Numbered from the stretch's first letter, positions 14,410 to 22,946 are shown. The stretch: DNA of 64,000 nt from Nocardia neocaledoniensis (GCF_003182135.1 NZ_QGTL01000007.1:248001-312000), one strand, 5' to 3'. The notes: generated by a model not told the origin, from the letters alone. Translations and numbers: made by a program.

Positions 14410-15491
14410 AGTACCTCGACCGCAGCGCGCCGCGGGACTGGGTCGACAACGCCGTGCGGCTGATCGACGCCGACTCCCAGCGCTCCGCCGACACCCACCT
14501 GCTGCGCTACCCCCTGCCCGCCGACTGGCCGGTGCAGCTGTACCTCAAGGACGAGTCGACCCACATCACCGGCAGCCTCAAGCACCGGCTGGCGCGGTCG
14601 CTGTTCCTGTACGCGATCTGCAACGGCTGGGTCACCGAGGGTACGACGGTGGTGGAGGCGTCGTCGGGGTCGACGGCGGTGAGCGAGGCGTACTTCGCCA
14701 AGCTGCTCGGCCTGGATTTCGTCGCGGTGATGCCGGCGAGTACCTCGCCGCAGAAGGTCGCGCTGATCGAAGCCCAGGGTGGCCGTTGTCATTTCGTCGA
14801 GCGCGCGCCGGAGATGTACACCGAGGCCAAGCGCCTGGCCGCCGAGTCCGGCGGGCACTTCATGGACCAGTTCACCCACGCCGAGCGGGCCACGGACTGG
14901 CGTGGCAACAACAACATCGCCGAGTCGATCTTCCAGCAGCTGGCGCTGGAGACCCATCCCGTCCCGGAGTGGATCGTGGTCGGTGCAGGCACCGGCGGCA
15001 CCAGTGCCACGATCGGCCGCTACATCCGCTACCGCAGGCACGCGACCAGGCTGGCCGTCGTCGACCCCGAGCATTCGGCGTTCTTCGGCGGCTACGAGAC
15101 CGGTGACGCGGGCTACGAGACGGGCATGCCGTCGCGGATCGAGGGCATCGGCAGGCCCCGGGTCGAGCCGTCGTTCGTGGGCCAGGTGGTCGACCGGATG
15201 ATCGTGGTGCCGGACGCGGCATCGGTGGCGACCGCGCGCCACGCCAGCGCCGTCCTGGGCAGGCGCGTCGGCGGGTCGACCGGCACGAACCTGTGGGGCG
15301 CGTTCCATCTGGTGTCGGAGTTGCTGCGGGAGGGCCGCAGCGGCAGCATCGTCACCCTGCTGTGCGACGGTGGGGATCGCTACGCGGGCACCTATTTCGA
15401 CGACGCCTGGGTCGAGGGCCAGCAGCTGGATCTCACCGGTCCCACCGCCGTCCTCACCGAATTCGCGGCGACGGGTCGCTGGAACGGCTGA
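14406..15491 (+). CDS. cds1: L-cysteine desulfhydrase Cds1-type PLP enzyme
   Basis: 361 residues, cysteine synthase fold type II. K59 in HITGSLKHRLARS should hold PLP; SSGSTAVSEAYF and GAGTGGTSATIGRY are the substrate- and phosphate-binding loops. The sequence closely resembles what I remember of M. tuberculosis Cds1 (Rv3684), which degrades L-cysteine to pyruvate, ammonia and hydrogen sulfide. This sulfide can support respiration and redox balance. A plain cysteine synthase is the alternative, but the DWRGNNNIAESIF block favours Cds1. In this genome the gene is coupled to a DUF4229 membrane protein. Confidence 0.85.
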   Translation: MKYLDRSAPRDWVDNAVRLIDADSQRSADTHLLRYPLPADWPVQLYLKDESTHITGSLKHRLARSLFLYAICNGWVTEGTTVVEASSGSTAVSEAYFAKLLGLDFVAVMPASTSPQKVALIEAQGGRCHFVERAPEMYTEAKRLAAESGGHFMDQFTHAERATDWRGNNNIAESIFQQLALETHPVPEWIVVGAGTGGTSATIGRYIRYRRHATRLAVVDPEHSAFFGGYETGDAGYETGMPSRIEGIGRPRVEPSFVGQVVDRMIVVPDAASVATARHASAVLGRRVGGSTGTNLWGAFHLVSELLREGRSGSIVTLLCDGGDRYAGTYFDDAWVEGQQLDLTGPTAVLTEFAATGRWNG

Positions 15492-15547
15492 TCCGCGCGC
15501 CGAAACCTGACCGGCGGTGTCAGGTTTCGATGTGAGGATCGGTCTTC

Positions 15548-16090
15548 ATGACGACCCGCTACTACACCGCGAGCAGCCTCGACGGCTACATCGCCGACGC
15601 CGACAATTCACTCGACTGGCTGATGGCCGTGGCCGACGCCGACACCGCGACGAGCGACATCGACGACTTCCTGCGTGAGGTCGGCGCGCTGTGTCTCGGC
15701 GCGACCACCTACGAATGGATGGCGGCCAACAATCCGCCGGAGGACTGGCGCGAGAACTACGGCGACCGGCCCGCCTGGGTGTTCACCCATCGTGTGCTGC
15801 CCGAGATCCCCGGCGCGAACGTGCGTTTCGTGCAGGGCGAGGTGGGCCCGGTACACGAGCAGATGATCGCGGCGGCGGAAGGTCGCGACATCTGGATCGT
15901 CGGCGGCGGTGAGCTGGCGGGCCAGTTCGCCGACGCGGGCTTGCTGGACGAGGTGATCGTCGGCGTCACGCCGGTGACGCTCGGCGGCGGCGCGCCGCTG
16001 CTGCCGCGCCGGATTCTCTCCGACCGTCTGCGACTGGTGGACGTGGCCAAGCTGGGTCAGTTCGCCAAGCTGGTCTATCACCTGAGCTGA
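15548..16090 (+). CDS. RibD-C/dihydrofolate reductase-like family protein
   Basis: 180 residues. The pattern TARY/TTRYYTASSLDGYIAD at the start, the GATTYEWM motif and the WIVGGGELAGQFADAGLLDE motif mark the dihydrofolate reductase-like domain of RibD C-terminal proteins, which bind NADPH. Stand-alone members are of unknown substrate. The stop is 51 bp before the HTH gene and the operator of that gene lies in the gap. Confidence 0.85.
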   Translation: MTTRYYTASSLDGYIADADNSLDWLMAVADADTATSDIDDFLREVGALCLGATTYEWMAANNPPEDWRENYGDRPAWVFTHRVLPEIPGANVRFVQGEVGPVHEQMIAAAEGRDIWIVGGGELAGQFADAGLLDEVIVGVTPVTLGGGAPLLPRRILSDRLRLVDVAKLGQFAKLVYHLS

Positions 16091-16092
16091 GA

Positions 16093-16143
16093 TCGTCAAT
16101 TTTTCTTGACACGGCTCATGTCGTCAATCAAAATTGACGACAT
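16093..16143 (+). promoter_or_regulatory. Promoter with two operators for the HTH/Clp-N gene pair
   Basis: A sigma-70-like promoter: TTGACA at 16106-16111, 17-bp spacer, CAAAAT at 16129-16134. A perfect inverted repeat with 11-bp arms, ATGTCGTCAAT at 16118-16128 and ATTGACGACAT at 16133-16143, covers the -10 box and predicted start. A degenerate second copy (TCGTCAA at 16093-16099 facing TTGACAC at 16106-16112) covers the -35 box. The half-site TCGTCAAT occurs three times in 50 bp. This is the layout of an autorepressed promoter. Confidence 0.7.
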
Positions 16144-16363
16144 GACCGATGCAACGACACTCGCCTCGGCGGCGGGCAATCCCGATCCGGCGGTCGGCCT
16201 GCGGGCCGTCCTCGCGCTGCGCAGGCTGGCCGACCGGCTCGAAGCCATCCAGGTCGCCAATGCCAGGGCCAACGGTTGGTCCTGGCAGGCGATCGCGGAG
16301 GCGCTCGAGGTGAGCAAGCAGGCGGTCCATCAGAAACACAACCGGAAAGGTGGGACCCGCTGA
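16142..16363 (+). CDS. Small helix-turn-helix regulator paired with Clp-N protein
   Basis: 73 residues from ATG 16142, seven bases after the -10 box, so the transcript should be leaderless; the in-frame ATG at 16118 would start inside the operator. A helical N-terminus (PAVGLRAVLALRRLADRLEA) is followed by a C-terminal HTH (WQAIAEALEVSKQAVHQKHN). It overlaps the Clp-N gene by one base (TGATG). HTH/Clp-N pairs occur elsewhere in actinobacteria, as I recall; the HTH protein probably represses its own operon through the palindrome. Confidence 0.8.
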   Translation: MTDATTLASAAGNPDPAVGLRAVLALRRLADRLEAIQVANARANGWSWQAIAEALEVSKQAVHQKHNRKGGTR

Positions 16364-16944
16364 TGTTCGAGAGGTTCGGGCAGCATGCCCGCACGGCCGT
16401 GGTGCTGGCGCAGGAAGAGGCCAGGGAGCTCGGCGCGAAGCGGATCGGGCCGGAGCACCTGCTGATCAGTCTCGTCGGCAATGCCGATCCCGGCCTGGCC
16501 GCCGTGCTGAGTGCGCGTGGCATCACCGCCGCACAGGTGCGCGCCGGCGTCGCTGAACGCGCGCAGGCGGACCCGCTCGGGATCGACGACGCCGAGGCTT
16601 TGCGCTCGGTCGGCATCGACCTCGCCGCAGTGCAGGCCAGCGTCGCCGAGAATTTCGGCGCCGACGCGTGGGACAACGCCGAACCCGAACCGAAGCGTGG
16701 CGTGTTCGGCAGGCTGCTCGGCGGCAACTGGGGACACATCCCCTTCACGACCGCCGCCAAGAAGTCGCTGGAGCTCTCCCTGCGTGAGGCGGTGCATCGC
16801 AAGGACCGCGAGATCCGCGCGGCCCACCTCCTGCTCGGCGTGCTGCGGGCCGACGAAGCGGGCTCGGCCGCACTGCTCGGCGGGCGCGCTGCGGTGACCG
16901 CGCTGCGCGCCGACATCGACGGGATGCTCGACCGCGCGGCGTGA
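16363..16944 (+). CDS. Clp N-domain protein without ATPase domain
   Basis: 193 residues with two Clp-N repeats, at about residues 1-75 (MFERFGQHARTAVVLAQEEA; RIGPEHLLISLVG) and 118-193 (FTTAAKKSLELSLREA; IRAAHLLLGVLRADE), joined by a linker with GVFGRLLGGNWG. The N domain of ClpC/ClpA recognises substrates and adaptors; here the AAA+ modules are absent, so this is not an unfoldase. It is translationally coupled to the small HTH regulator. A sensor, adaptor or decoy that controls the HTH partner is a reasonable inference. Confidence 0.85.
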   Translation: MFERFGQHARTAVVLAQEEARELGAKRIGPEHLLISLVGNADPGLAAVLSARGITAAQVRAGVAERAQADPLGIDDAEALRSVGIDLAAVQASVAENFGADAWDNAEPEPKRGVFGRLLGGNWGHIPFTTAAKKSLELSLREAVHRKDREIRAAHLLLGVLRADEAGSAALLGGRAAVTALRADIDGMLDRAA

Positions 16945-17007
16945 ATTCTTGCCGCCGGTGTGTGTCAGACCCGGTGTGATGTCCGAATTCCGGCCTAGCA
17001 TGGCTGT

Positions 17008-17394
17008 ATGCAGCTAGCCATTCGATTGGTCATCAACGCCATTGCCATCTGGGCAGCGGCCGCGTGGATCGACAAGATCGACATCCTGACCCCGGCGGAC
17101 TCGGGCAACTGGGGCAAGGCCCTGGTGATCCTGATCGTCGCGGCGGTGTTCACCGCGGTGAACGCCGTCATCAAGCCGATCGTGAAGCTCCTGTCCCTCC
17201 CGTTCGTGATCCTCACGCTCGGCCTGTTCCTGCTGATCGTGAACGCGGGCATGCTCTGGCTGACCGCGAAGATCACCGAACTGTCCGACTACGGCCTGCG
17301 TGTCGACGGTTTCTGGGCGGCCCTGTGGGGTGGCGTGATCATCTCGCTGGTCAACTGGGTCCTCGGCATCATCGTCCCGGACGGCGACGACTAG
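17008..17394 (+). CDS. Phage holin family 4-like membrane protein
   Basis: 128 residues with four hydrophobic segments (about 4-20, 33-52, 60-88, 105-124) and the motif FTAVNAVIKPIVKLLSLPF, typical of the DUF360/holin-4 superfamily. Bacterial members are not phage holins in practice; function is unknown. The -10-like TAGCAT (16996-17001) ends six bases before the ATG, suggesting a leaderless transcript. The stop overlaps that of menA by the four bases CTAG. Confidence 0.8.
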   Translation: MQLAIRLVINAIAIWAAAAWIDKIDILTPADSGNWGKALVILIVAAVFTAVNAVIKPIVKLLSLPFVILTLGLFLLIVNAGMLWLTAKITELSDYGLRVDGFWAALWGGVIISLVNWVLGIIVPDGDD

Positions 17395-18260
17395 CCGAAC
17401 CCGACGGCCAGCGCGCTGAGCACCGACCACGCCAGCATCGCCAGGCCGCAATCACGCAGGGCGGGAATCAGTTCCAACCCGCCCTTGCCCGTGCGCACGG
17501 GGGCGTTGGCCCGGATCGCGAGCGGTAGCGCGAGCAGTCCGGCCAACGCCAACGGCGTGCGCGCGATCAGCGCGAGACTGATCACGAACGGCACCGCGAG
17601 CAGCACCAGGTGCAGGGTCCGGGTGCGCGCGTCGCCGAGTTTCACCGCGAGCGTGACCTTCCCGGCCTCGGTGTCGGTCGGGATGTCGCGCAGATTGTTG
17701 GCGACCAGCACGGCGCTGGAGAACGATCCGATGGCGATCGCCAGCAGCAGCCCGACCCAGTCGACGCGCAGCGCCTGCACGTACTGGGTGCCGAGCACCG
17801 CGATGAGCCCGAAGAACACGAAGACCGCGATCTCACCGAAACCGCTGTAGCCGTAGGGCTTGCTGCCGCCGGTGTAGAACCACGCGCCTGCCAGGCACAG
17901 GGCGCCGATCAGGACCAGCCACCAGGCCGTCGTCACGGCGAGCACCAGCCCGGCGACCGCGCCGACCGCCAGGCTGAGCACGGCGGCGGTGCGGACGGCG
18001 GTGGGGGAGGCCAGCTTCGACCCGACCAGGCGCAGCGGCCCGACGCGCACGTCGTCGGTCCCGCGGATGCCGTCGGAGTAGTCGTTGGCGTAGTTCACCC
18101 CGACGATCAGCGCCAGCGAAACCAGCAGCGCCAGCGCCGCTTTCCACCAGACGGCGCCATCGATGGACGCGGCCGCGCCGGTGCCTGCGATGACCGGCGC
18201 GATCGCGTTGGGCAGCGTCCGCGGCCGGGCGCCCTCGATCCATTCCGCAGCTGTAGCCAT
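17391..18260 (-). CDS. menA: 1,4-dihydroxy-2-naphthoate polyprenyltransferase
   Basis: 289 residues of a UbiA-superfamily membrane prenyltransferase that joins the polyprenyl chain to dihydroxynaphthoate. The first metal-binding motif NYANDYSDGIRGTDD and the second DIPTDTEAGK are present, with about eight helices. The short N-terminal MATAAEWIEGARPRTLPNAI segment is typical of MenA. It works with menE, menB, menD, menG and menJ in the window. Its TAG stop is read from the CTAG it shares with the convergent holin-like gene. Confidence 0.94.
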   Translation of the reverse strand: MATAAEWIEGARPRTLPNAIAPVIAGTGAAASIDGAVWWKAALALLVSLALIVGVNYANDYSDGIRGTDDVRVGPLRLVGSKLASPTAVRTAAVLSLAVGAVAGLVLAVTTAWWLVLIGALCLAGAWFYTGGSKPYGYSGFGEIAVFVFFGLIAVLGTQYVQALRVDWVGLLLAIAIGSFSSAVLVANNLRDIPTDTEAGKVTLAVKLGDARTRTLHLVLLAVPFVISLALIARTPLALAGLLALPLAIRANAPVRTGKGGLELIPALRDCGLAMLAWSVLSALAVGFG

Positions 18261-18282
18261 GGATCGAAGCCTAGCCCCGGCG

Positions 18283-18747
18283 TCAGGAACCGGCTGCCTC
18301 GGCGATGGTCTTGAGCCGGGCCAGGCCCTTGTCGAAGTCCTTGCCGATCATGTTGTCGATCGGGAACACCTTGCCGAGCACGCCCATCAGGCCCGAGTGG
18401 GTGCCGGTCATCGTCCAGGTCACCTCGGTGCCCGCGCCGCTCGGGACGAGGGTGAAGGTGACGAAGTTGGTGGCCTTGAACGGCTTCTCGAAGGCCAGCT
18501 CGATGCCGATCTCGCGCTCGGCGTCGGCCTTGATCTCCATCGCGCCCGCGCCCGCCTTGCGGTTGCCGCGCCAGGTGTAGCGGGCACCGACGCCGGATTC
18601 GGGCCCGGTGTAGGTGCGCGCGAGCTGCGGGTCGGCGTCCTCCCATGGCGACCACAGACGCCACTGGCGGAAGTTGTCGATGAAACCGTGGATGCGTGCG
18701 GGTTCGGCGGCAATGGTCGTGCGCCGGGTCACCTCGAAGTCGCCCAT
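18283..18747 (-). CDS. SRPBCC (START-like) family protein
   Basis: 154 residues from ATG 18745-18747. A soluble ligand-binding-fold protein: an N-terminal FEVTRRTTIAAEPARIHGFI strand-helix, WSPWEDADPQL after the first helix, beta-sheet residues 50-130, and the long C-terminal helix DFDKGLARLKTIAEA. Such proteins bind lipids or polyketide-like compounds, and the ligand here is unknown. A much longer upstream in-frame reading is a shadow of the regulator gene and is not used. Confidence 0.85.
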   Translation of the reverse strand: MGDFEVTRRTTIAAEPARIHGFIDNFRQWRLWSPWEDADPQLARTYTGPESGVGARYTWRGNRKAGAGAMEIKADAEREIGIELAFEKPFKATNFVTFTLVPSGAGTEVTWTMTGTHSGLMGVLGKVFPIDNMIGKDFDKGLARLKTIAEAAGS

Positions 18748-18870
18748 GCGCGACAGCCTAAGCCGCCGGGGCGACAAGTTCGTGGCGACGACGGCGGTGT
18801 CGCGGCGACGGGTGTGCCGCGGGCGAGGTGCGCGTGCTGAGACAGCGCCCGCGCGCCGCCCTCGCCTACG

Positions 18871-21800
18871 ATGTCTTTCGGCATGTCTGCACCTCATTCG
18901 GGCCCCGACGGGTCCTCGTCCGCCGGACCGGCGACCGCCTCCCGCGTCGTCGTCGGGCTGCTCGGCGTGATCGCGATCCGGCGCGACGACACCCTCGTCG
19001 CGTTGCCCGGCGCCCGGGCCAGATCGCTGCTCGCCGCGCTCGCGATCCGGCCCGGCCGCGCACGTAGCGCCCAGGCCCTCGTCGACGACATCTGGGGCGA
19101 GCAGCCGCCGCGCGCCCCGATGAACGCCCTGCACACCCAGGTCTCCCGGTTGCGCGCCCTGCTGCCCGACGGTGCGCTGGAGATCGGTCCCGCCGGCTAC
19201 CGGCTCACGCTGCCCGCCGACGCGGTCGACCTCACCGCCGCCGCCGACCTGGCCCGCCGCGCCGACGAGCACCTGATGATGGGCGACGCCGCCGCGAGCC
19301 TCGCCGCGGTCACCGCGGCCCGTGCGCTGTGGCGCGGCGAGCCCGGCGCCGACCTGCCCGATTCGGACCAGGCCGATGACCTGCGCGCCGCCGCCCTCCA
19401 CGTGCTCGGCGACCTGGACCGTATCGAGGTGGCTACCCGTATCGCCCAGGGTTACCCGGCCGCCGCGATCCCCGTCGCCCGCGCGGCCGCCGCCGCGAAC
19501 CTCCTCGACGAGGGCGCCCACACCACGCTGGTCCGCGTCCTCGCGCTCGCCGACCGCACCACCGAGGCACTCGAGGTCTTCGCCGCCTTTCGCCTGCGAC
19601 TCATCGAGGAACTCGGCGCCGAGCCCGGCCCCACCCTGGTCGCCCTGAACGCGGCGATCCTGCGCGGCGAGCCCATCACCCCGTCGGGTTCCCGCCGCAC
19701 GCCCAGCCCACGCACCGCGAGTCCCGCCGCCCCCGGCCCCCGAGCCGCGAGCAGCGCCACGCCCGGCTCGACGGCACTCCGCGGCCCGGGCTCCGACAGT
19801 CATCCGGCCGATGTCCCGACCCGACCGCCCGGCACCGAGGCACAGATCCCCGGCGAACCCCTCGACTCGGCAGTCCCGGAAACGGCCGCGGCTGATCATC
19901 CGCGCCGACCGGGCCACGCGCCCGCTGCGCCCGACGCCGCCGTGCCCGGCGCCCCGACGCTGCGGGGTCACGCTCCCGTGGCGTCTGACGCCGCCGTGCC
20001 CGGTGCCCCGACGCTGCGGGGTCACGCTTCCGTTGCGTCTGACGCCGCCGTGCCCGGTGCCCCGGCGCTGCGGGGTCACGCTTCCGTGGCGTCTGACGCC
20101 GCCGTGCCCGGCGCCCCGACGCTGCCCGGAACTTCGTTCGCAAGAGGTGACCGCGAAGAGGACTGCTCGCCGAATTCCTCTGCACCGGAGAGTGATTCCA
20201 CTCTCATAGCCGCCGATGATGCTCGTCCGGTAGCCCCGCCGGATGGCCGAGAAGAGCCGCGCCGACCGGACTCCTCTGCGGATCCCGCGCCCATGGCCGC
20301 CGATGATGCTCGCTCGGCAGCTGACCCGCGATGGGCAGCCTCGTCGGATGGTTGGTCCACGCGAGCACCGGACATCACGCACCCGGCGTCGAATCCCGCC
20401 GTCGGCGAGGAATCACGCGGCGCCGGCCGCCCGGTCCCTGCGCTCGGCCTCCGCGCCGCACCGAACGAATTGCTCGGACGCGCAGACGATCTGGACGCCA
20501 TCGCGGCGCTGACCCGACGTTCCCGGGTGACCACCGTGCTCGGTCCCGGCGGTACGGGCAAGACCAGGGTGGCCAACGCGGTCGGTGAAAGGCTCACGGG
20601 GACAGTGCCGGTGGTGCTGGTCGAACTGGCTTCGGTGCAGCCCGAGTCGGCTGGGGCGAACGCGCGCGTCGACATCGAGGCCGCGGTCGGGCACGTCATC
20701 GGCCTCGGTGAGGTGATTCGCGAGCCCGGCGGTTTCCGGCCCGGCATCCAGCTCGACGCGCGCCGACGGTTGCGGGAAGCGCTCGCCGCGCGCCCGACCC
20801 TGTTGATCCTGGACAACTGCGAGCACGTGATCGAGGCCGCGGCCGAAGTGGTGGCCGATCTGGTGGGCGCGTGCGCGCAGCTCACCGTGCTCACCACCAG
20901 TCGCTCGCCGCTGGCCATCACGGCCGAATCCGTCTACCCGCTGGCCCCGTTGACGATCGACACCGCCGGTTCGCCCGCGACCGACCTGTTCTCGGCGCGG
21001 GCCCGCGCCGTGCGGCCGGACGTGCGGCTCGACCCCGAGGTCGTGGCCCGCCTGTGCCGCACGCTGGACGGGCTGCCGTTGGCGATCGAGCTCGCCGCGG
21101 CGCGGGTGCGCACCATGAGCGTGGCCGAGATCGAGACCCGGCTCGAACACCGGTTCGCCCTCCTGCGCGGCGGCGATCGCACCGCCCCGCAGCGGCATCG
21201 CACGCTGCACGCGGTGATCGCTTGGAGCTGGAACCTGCTCGACCCCGACCAGCGGATCGTGCTCCGCAGACTGTCGATGTTCCCCGCCGGTTTCACGCTG
21301 TCGGCCGCGGAAGCCGTCGCGGCGGGACCTGATGTCGCCGCAGCCATCGACGGCCTCGTCGGGCAGTCGCTGCTGACCACCCTCGACGACCCGGACGGCG
21401 CCGGGATCCGGTATCGCATGCTCGAGACGGTGCGCGAGTTCGGCGCCGAACAGCTCGCCGCGGCCGACACCGAGTCGGCAGGAGCGGAGACGGCGCTGGT
21501 CATCGACCGGATGGCCGGTTGGGCGCGGGAATTCGCGCTGGCCGCCGTCCGCGAACACCGCACGGGCGAGCAGGTGCCCATGGTGCTCGCGGTGACTGCC
21601 GAGCTCGACAATCTGGTCGCCATCCTGCGCACGGCAACCGCGCGGGCCGACGCGGAGACGGTGTACACGGTGTTCCCGCTGGCCGCGACGTTGTGGGTGA
21701 TGCGCGGCTCGCATCTCGAATTCATCGGCTGGGCCGTTCGTCTGGTGGCGATCCCGCCCCCGCTGCCGACCTCGGGGGAGGCCGCCGACCTGCAGATGGT

Positions 21801-22896
21801 CGCGCACATGCTGACCTGTCTGCATCTGATGTTCCATCATGGCAGTGACATCCGTCCGGTCGCGGTGGCGCGGATACGGGCTCGGCGATTGCTCGCGCAT
21901 CCGGGACTGGACCCCGGGCTGCGCCTGCTCGGCGAGCTGATCTCCGTGCGTATCAACGGCTTCCGTATCGGCAGGCTGCTCGCCGACGGTGTCAGGTCGC
22001 CCGCACGGTCGGCCAGGATCGCGGCGTTGGTGGCGCGCGCCAACTTCTGGGAGAACGCGGGCAATGTGCAAGGCTCCACCCGTGATTCGCTGCGCGCCCT
22101 CGACGATCTCGGCGCCGAGGACGTCTGGGGCATCTCGATGGTGTGCCAGCATCTGGCGCAGTTGTGTGGCCAGTCCGCCCGCTACGCCGAGGCGGTGACC
22201 TACTACCGCAGGGCGCTGGCGCAGATGACGATGCTGCGGGTGCACGACGAGATCCTGGAGAGCCGCTGCTTCCTGATCGTCGCGCTCATCGGCAGCGGTC
22301 AGCGCGACCGGGCGAGGGCGGAACTGGACTTCGTCCTCCGCTCCGACGCGGGCGTGCGCCAGGTCGACGACCCGACCATCCGCCGCAACCACCGGCTCTC
22401 GACCGTCGCGACCGCGGTGGCCGAACTGGAACTCGCCGACGGCGACATCGACGCCGGGCTGCGGCACTACCGCCGCGCGCTGGACCTGCTCGGCTGGCCG
22501 GACTACGAACTCAGCCCCGGGCCCGGCGCGATGATGGTCTCGGCCGCCGCGGTGAGCGCGCACGTGTTGCACGGCCGGGCCGCCGACGCGGCGGACCTGA
22601 TGGCCCAGATCGCCGAGACGACCGAGCAGCGCTTGTCGCAATACCTCGATCTCCCGCAGATCGGCGCGGTCGCCTGCGCCGTCGGCTCCTATCTGCTGGC
22701 CACCGAGCCGCGGCGGCCGGAGGGCCACGAATTGCTCACGCTGGCGGCGTCTTCGGTCGCGCGCCAGGACTATCCGTCGATGGAACTGGCCCGCCACATC
22801 GCCCTGCACGGGCACCGAAACGACCCGGCCGCCGCGCGCACACGACGGCTCGACGCCGGCGTCCGCATCGTCGAGATCGTAAACAGCCTGCGCTGA
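18871..22896 (+). CDS. Large SARP/AfsR-type regulator: winged helix-BTAD, NTPase and TPR region
   Basis: 1341 residues if started at ATG 18871; ATG 18883 is as likely, because TACGAT at 18867-18872 could be the -10 box. Residues ~25-100 are an OmpR-like winged helix (ARARSLLAALAIRPGRARS), ~100-255 the bacterial transcriptional activation domain, ~265-530 a Pro/Ala-rich linker with 18-residue tandem repeats. An ATPase core follows: Walker A GPGGTGKTRVAN near residue 557, LLILDNCEHV as Walker B, TSRSPL and GLPLAIELAA. The last ~450 residues are helical repeats (YYRRALAQM, HYRRALDLL). AfsR-like proteins switch on secondary-metabolite or stress genes. The DrrAB-like exporter genes next to it are convergent, and their link to this regulator is only suggestive. 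Confidence 0.88.
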   Translation: MSFGMSAPHSGPDGSSSAGPATASRVVVGLLGVIAIRRDDTLVALPGARARSLLAALAIRPGRARSAQALVDDIWGEQPPRAPMNALHTQVSRLRALLPDGALEIGPAGYRLTLPADAVDLTAAADLARRADEHLMMGDAAASLAAVTAARALWRGEPGADLPDSDQADDLRAAALHVLGDLDRIEVATRIAQGYPAAAIPVARAAAAANLLDEGAHTTLVRVLALADRTTEALEVFAAFRLRLIEELGAEPGPTLVALNAAILRGEPITPSGSRRTPSPRTASPAAPGPRAASSATPGSTALRGPGSDSHPADVPTRPPGTEAQIPGEPLDSAVPETAAADHPRRPGHAPAAPDAAVPGAPTLRGHAPVASDAAVPGAPTLRGHASVASDAAVPGAPALRGHASVASDAAVPGAPTLPGTSFARGDREEDCSPNSSAPESDSTLIAADDARPVAPPDGREEPRRPDSSADPAPMAADDARSAADPRWAASSDGWSTRAPDITHPASNPAVGEESRGAGRPVPALGLRAAPNELLGRADDLDAIAALTRRSRVTTVLGPGGTGKTRVANAVGERLTGTVPVVLVELASVQPESAGANARVDIEAAVGHVIGLGEVIREPGGFRPGIQLDARRRLREALAARPTLLILDNCEHVIEAAAEVVADLVGACAQLTVLTTSRSPLAITAESVYPLAPLTIDTAGSPATDLFSARARAVRPDVRLDPEVVARLCRTLDGLPLAIELAAARVRTMSVAEIETRLEHRFALLRGGDRTAPQRHRTLHAVIAWSWNLLDPDQRIVLRRLSMFPAGFTLSAAEAVAAGPDVAAAIDGLVGQSLLTTLDDPDGAGIRYRMLETVREFGAEQLAAADTESAGAETALVIDRMAGWAREFALAAVREHRTGEQVPMVLAVTAELDNLVAILRTATARADAETVYTVFPLAATLWVMRGSHLEFIGWAVRLVAIPPPLPTSGEAADLQMVAHMLTCLHLMFHHGSDIRPVAVARIRARRLLAHPGLDPGLRLLGELISVRINGFRIGRLLADGVRSPARSARIAALVARANFWENAGNVQGSTRDSLRALDDLGAEDVWGISMVCQHLAQLCGQSARYAEAVTYYRRALAQMTMLRVHDEILESRCFLIVALIGSGQRDRARAELDFVLRSDAGVRQVDDPTIRRNHRLSTVATAVAELELADGDIDAGLRHYRRALDLLGWPDYELSPGPGAMMVSAAAVSAHVLHGRAADAADLMAQIAETTEQRLSQYLDLPQIGAVACAVGSYLLATEPRRPEGHELLTLAASSVARQDYPSMELARHIALHGHRNDPAAARTRRLDAGVRIVEIVNSLR
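19927..20125 (+). repeat. 54-bp tandem repeat inside the SARP-type gene (3.7 copies)
   Basis: Units at 19927-19980, 19981-20034, 20035-20088 and a partial one at 20089-20125 differ at only a few positions. Each codes for 18 residues of the type ASDAAVPGAPTLRGHASV. Unit length is a multiple of three, so copy changes would keep the frame and only alter linker length. Position: between the activation domain and the ATPase. Confidence 0.92.
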
Positions 22897-22904
22897 CACG
22901 ACGA

Positions 22905-22934
22905 CGGCGGCCGATCCGCTCGGATCGGCCGCCG
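22905..22934. terminator. Bidirectional terminator hairpin between the SARP-type gene and the ABC permease gene
   Basis: CGGCGGCCGATCCG (22905-22918) and its complement (22921-22934), a 13-14 bp stem with a very short loop between two convergent genes. Confidence 0.75.
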
Positions 22935-22946
22935 CTGCCGGGGAAT

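Noticed and set aside
17008..17394. Prophage remnant suggested by the holin name
   Set aside because: The family is a general membrane family; no other phage gene is near and the gene sits in conserved chromosomal context.
18283..20382. 699-codon minus-strand frame extending the SRPBCC gene
   Set aside because: The extension lies antisense to the SARP-type gene and its repetitive part is the antisense of the 54-bp repeats; only the 154-codon SRPBCC part is credible.
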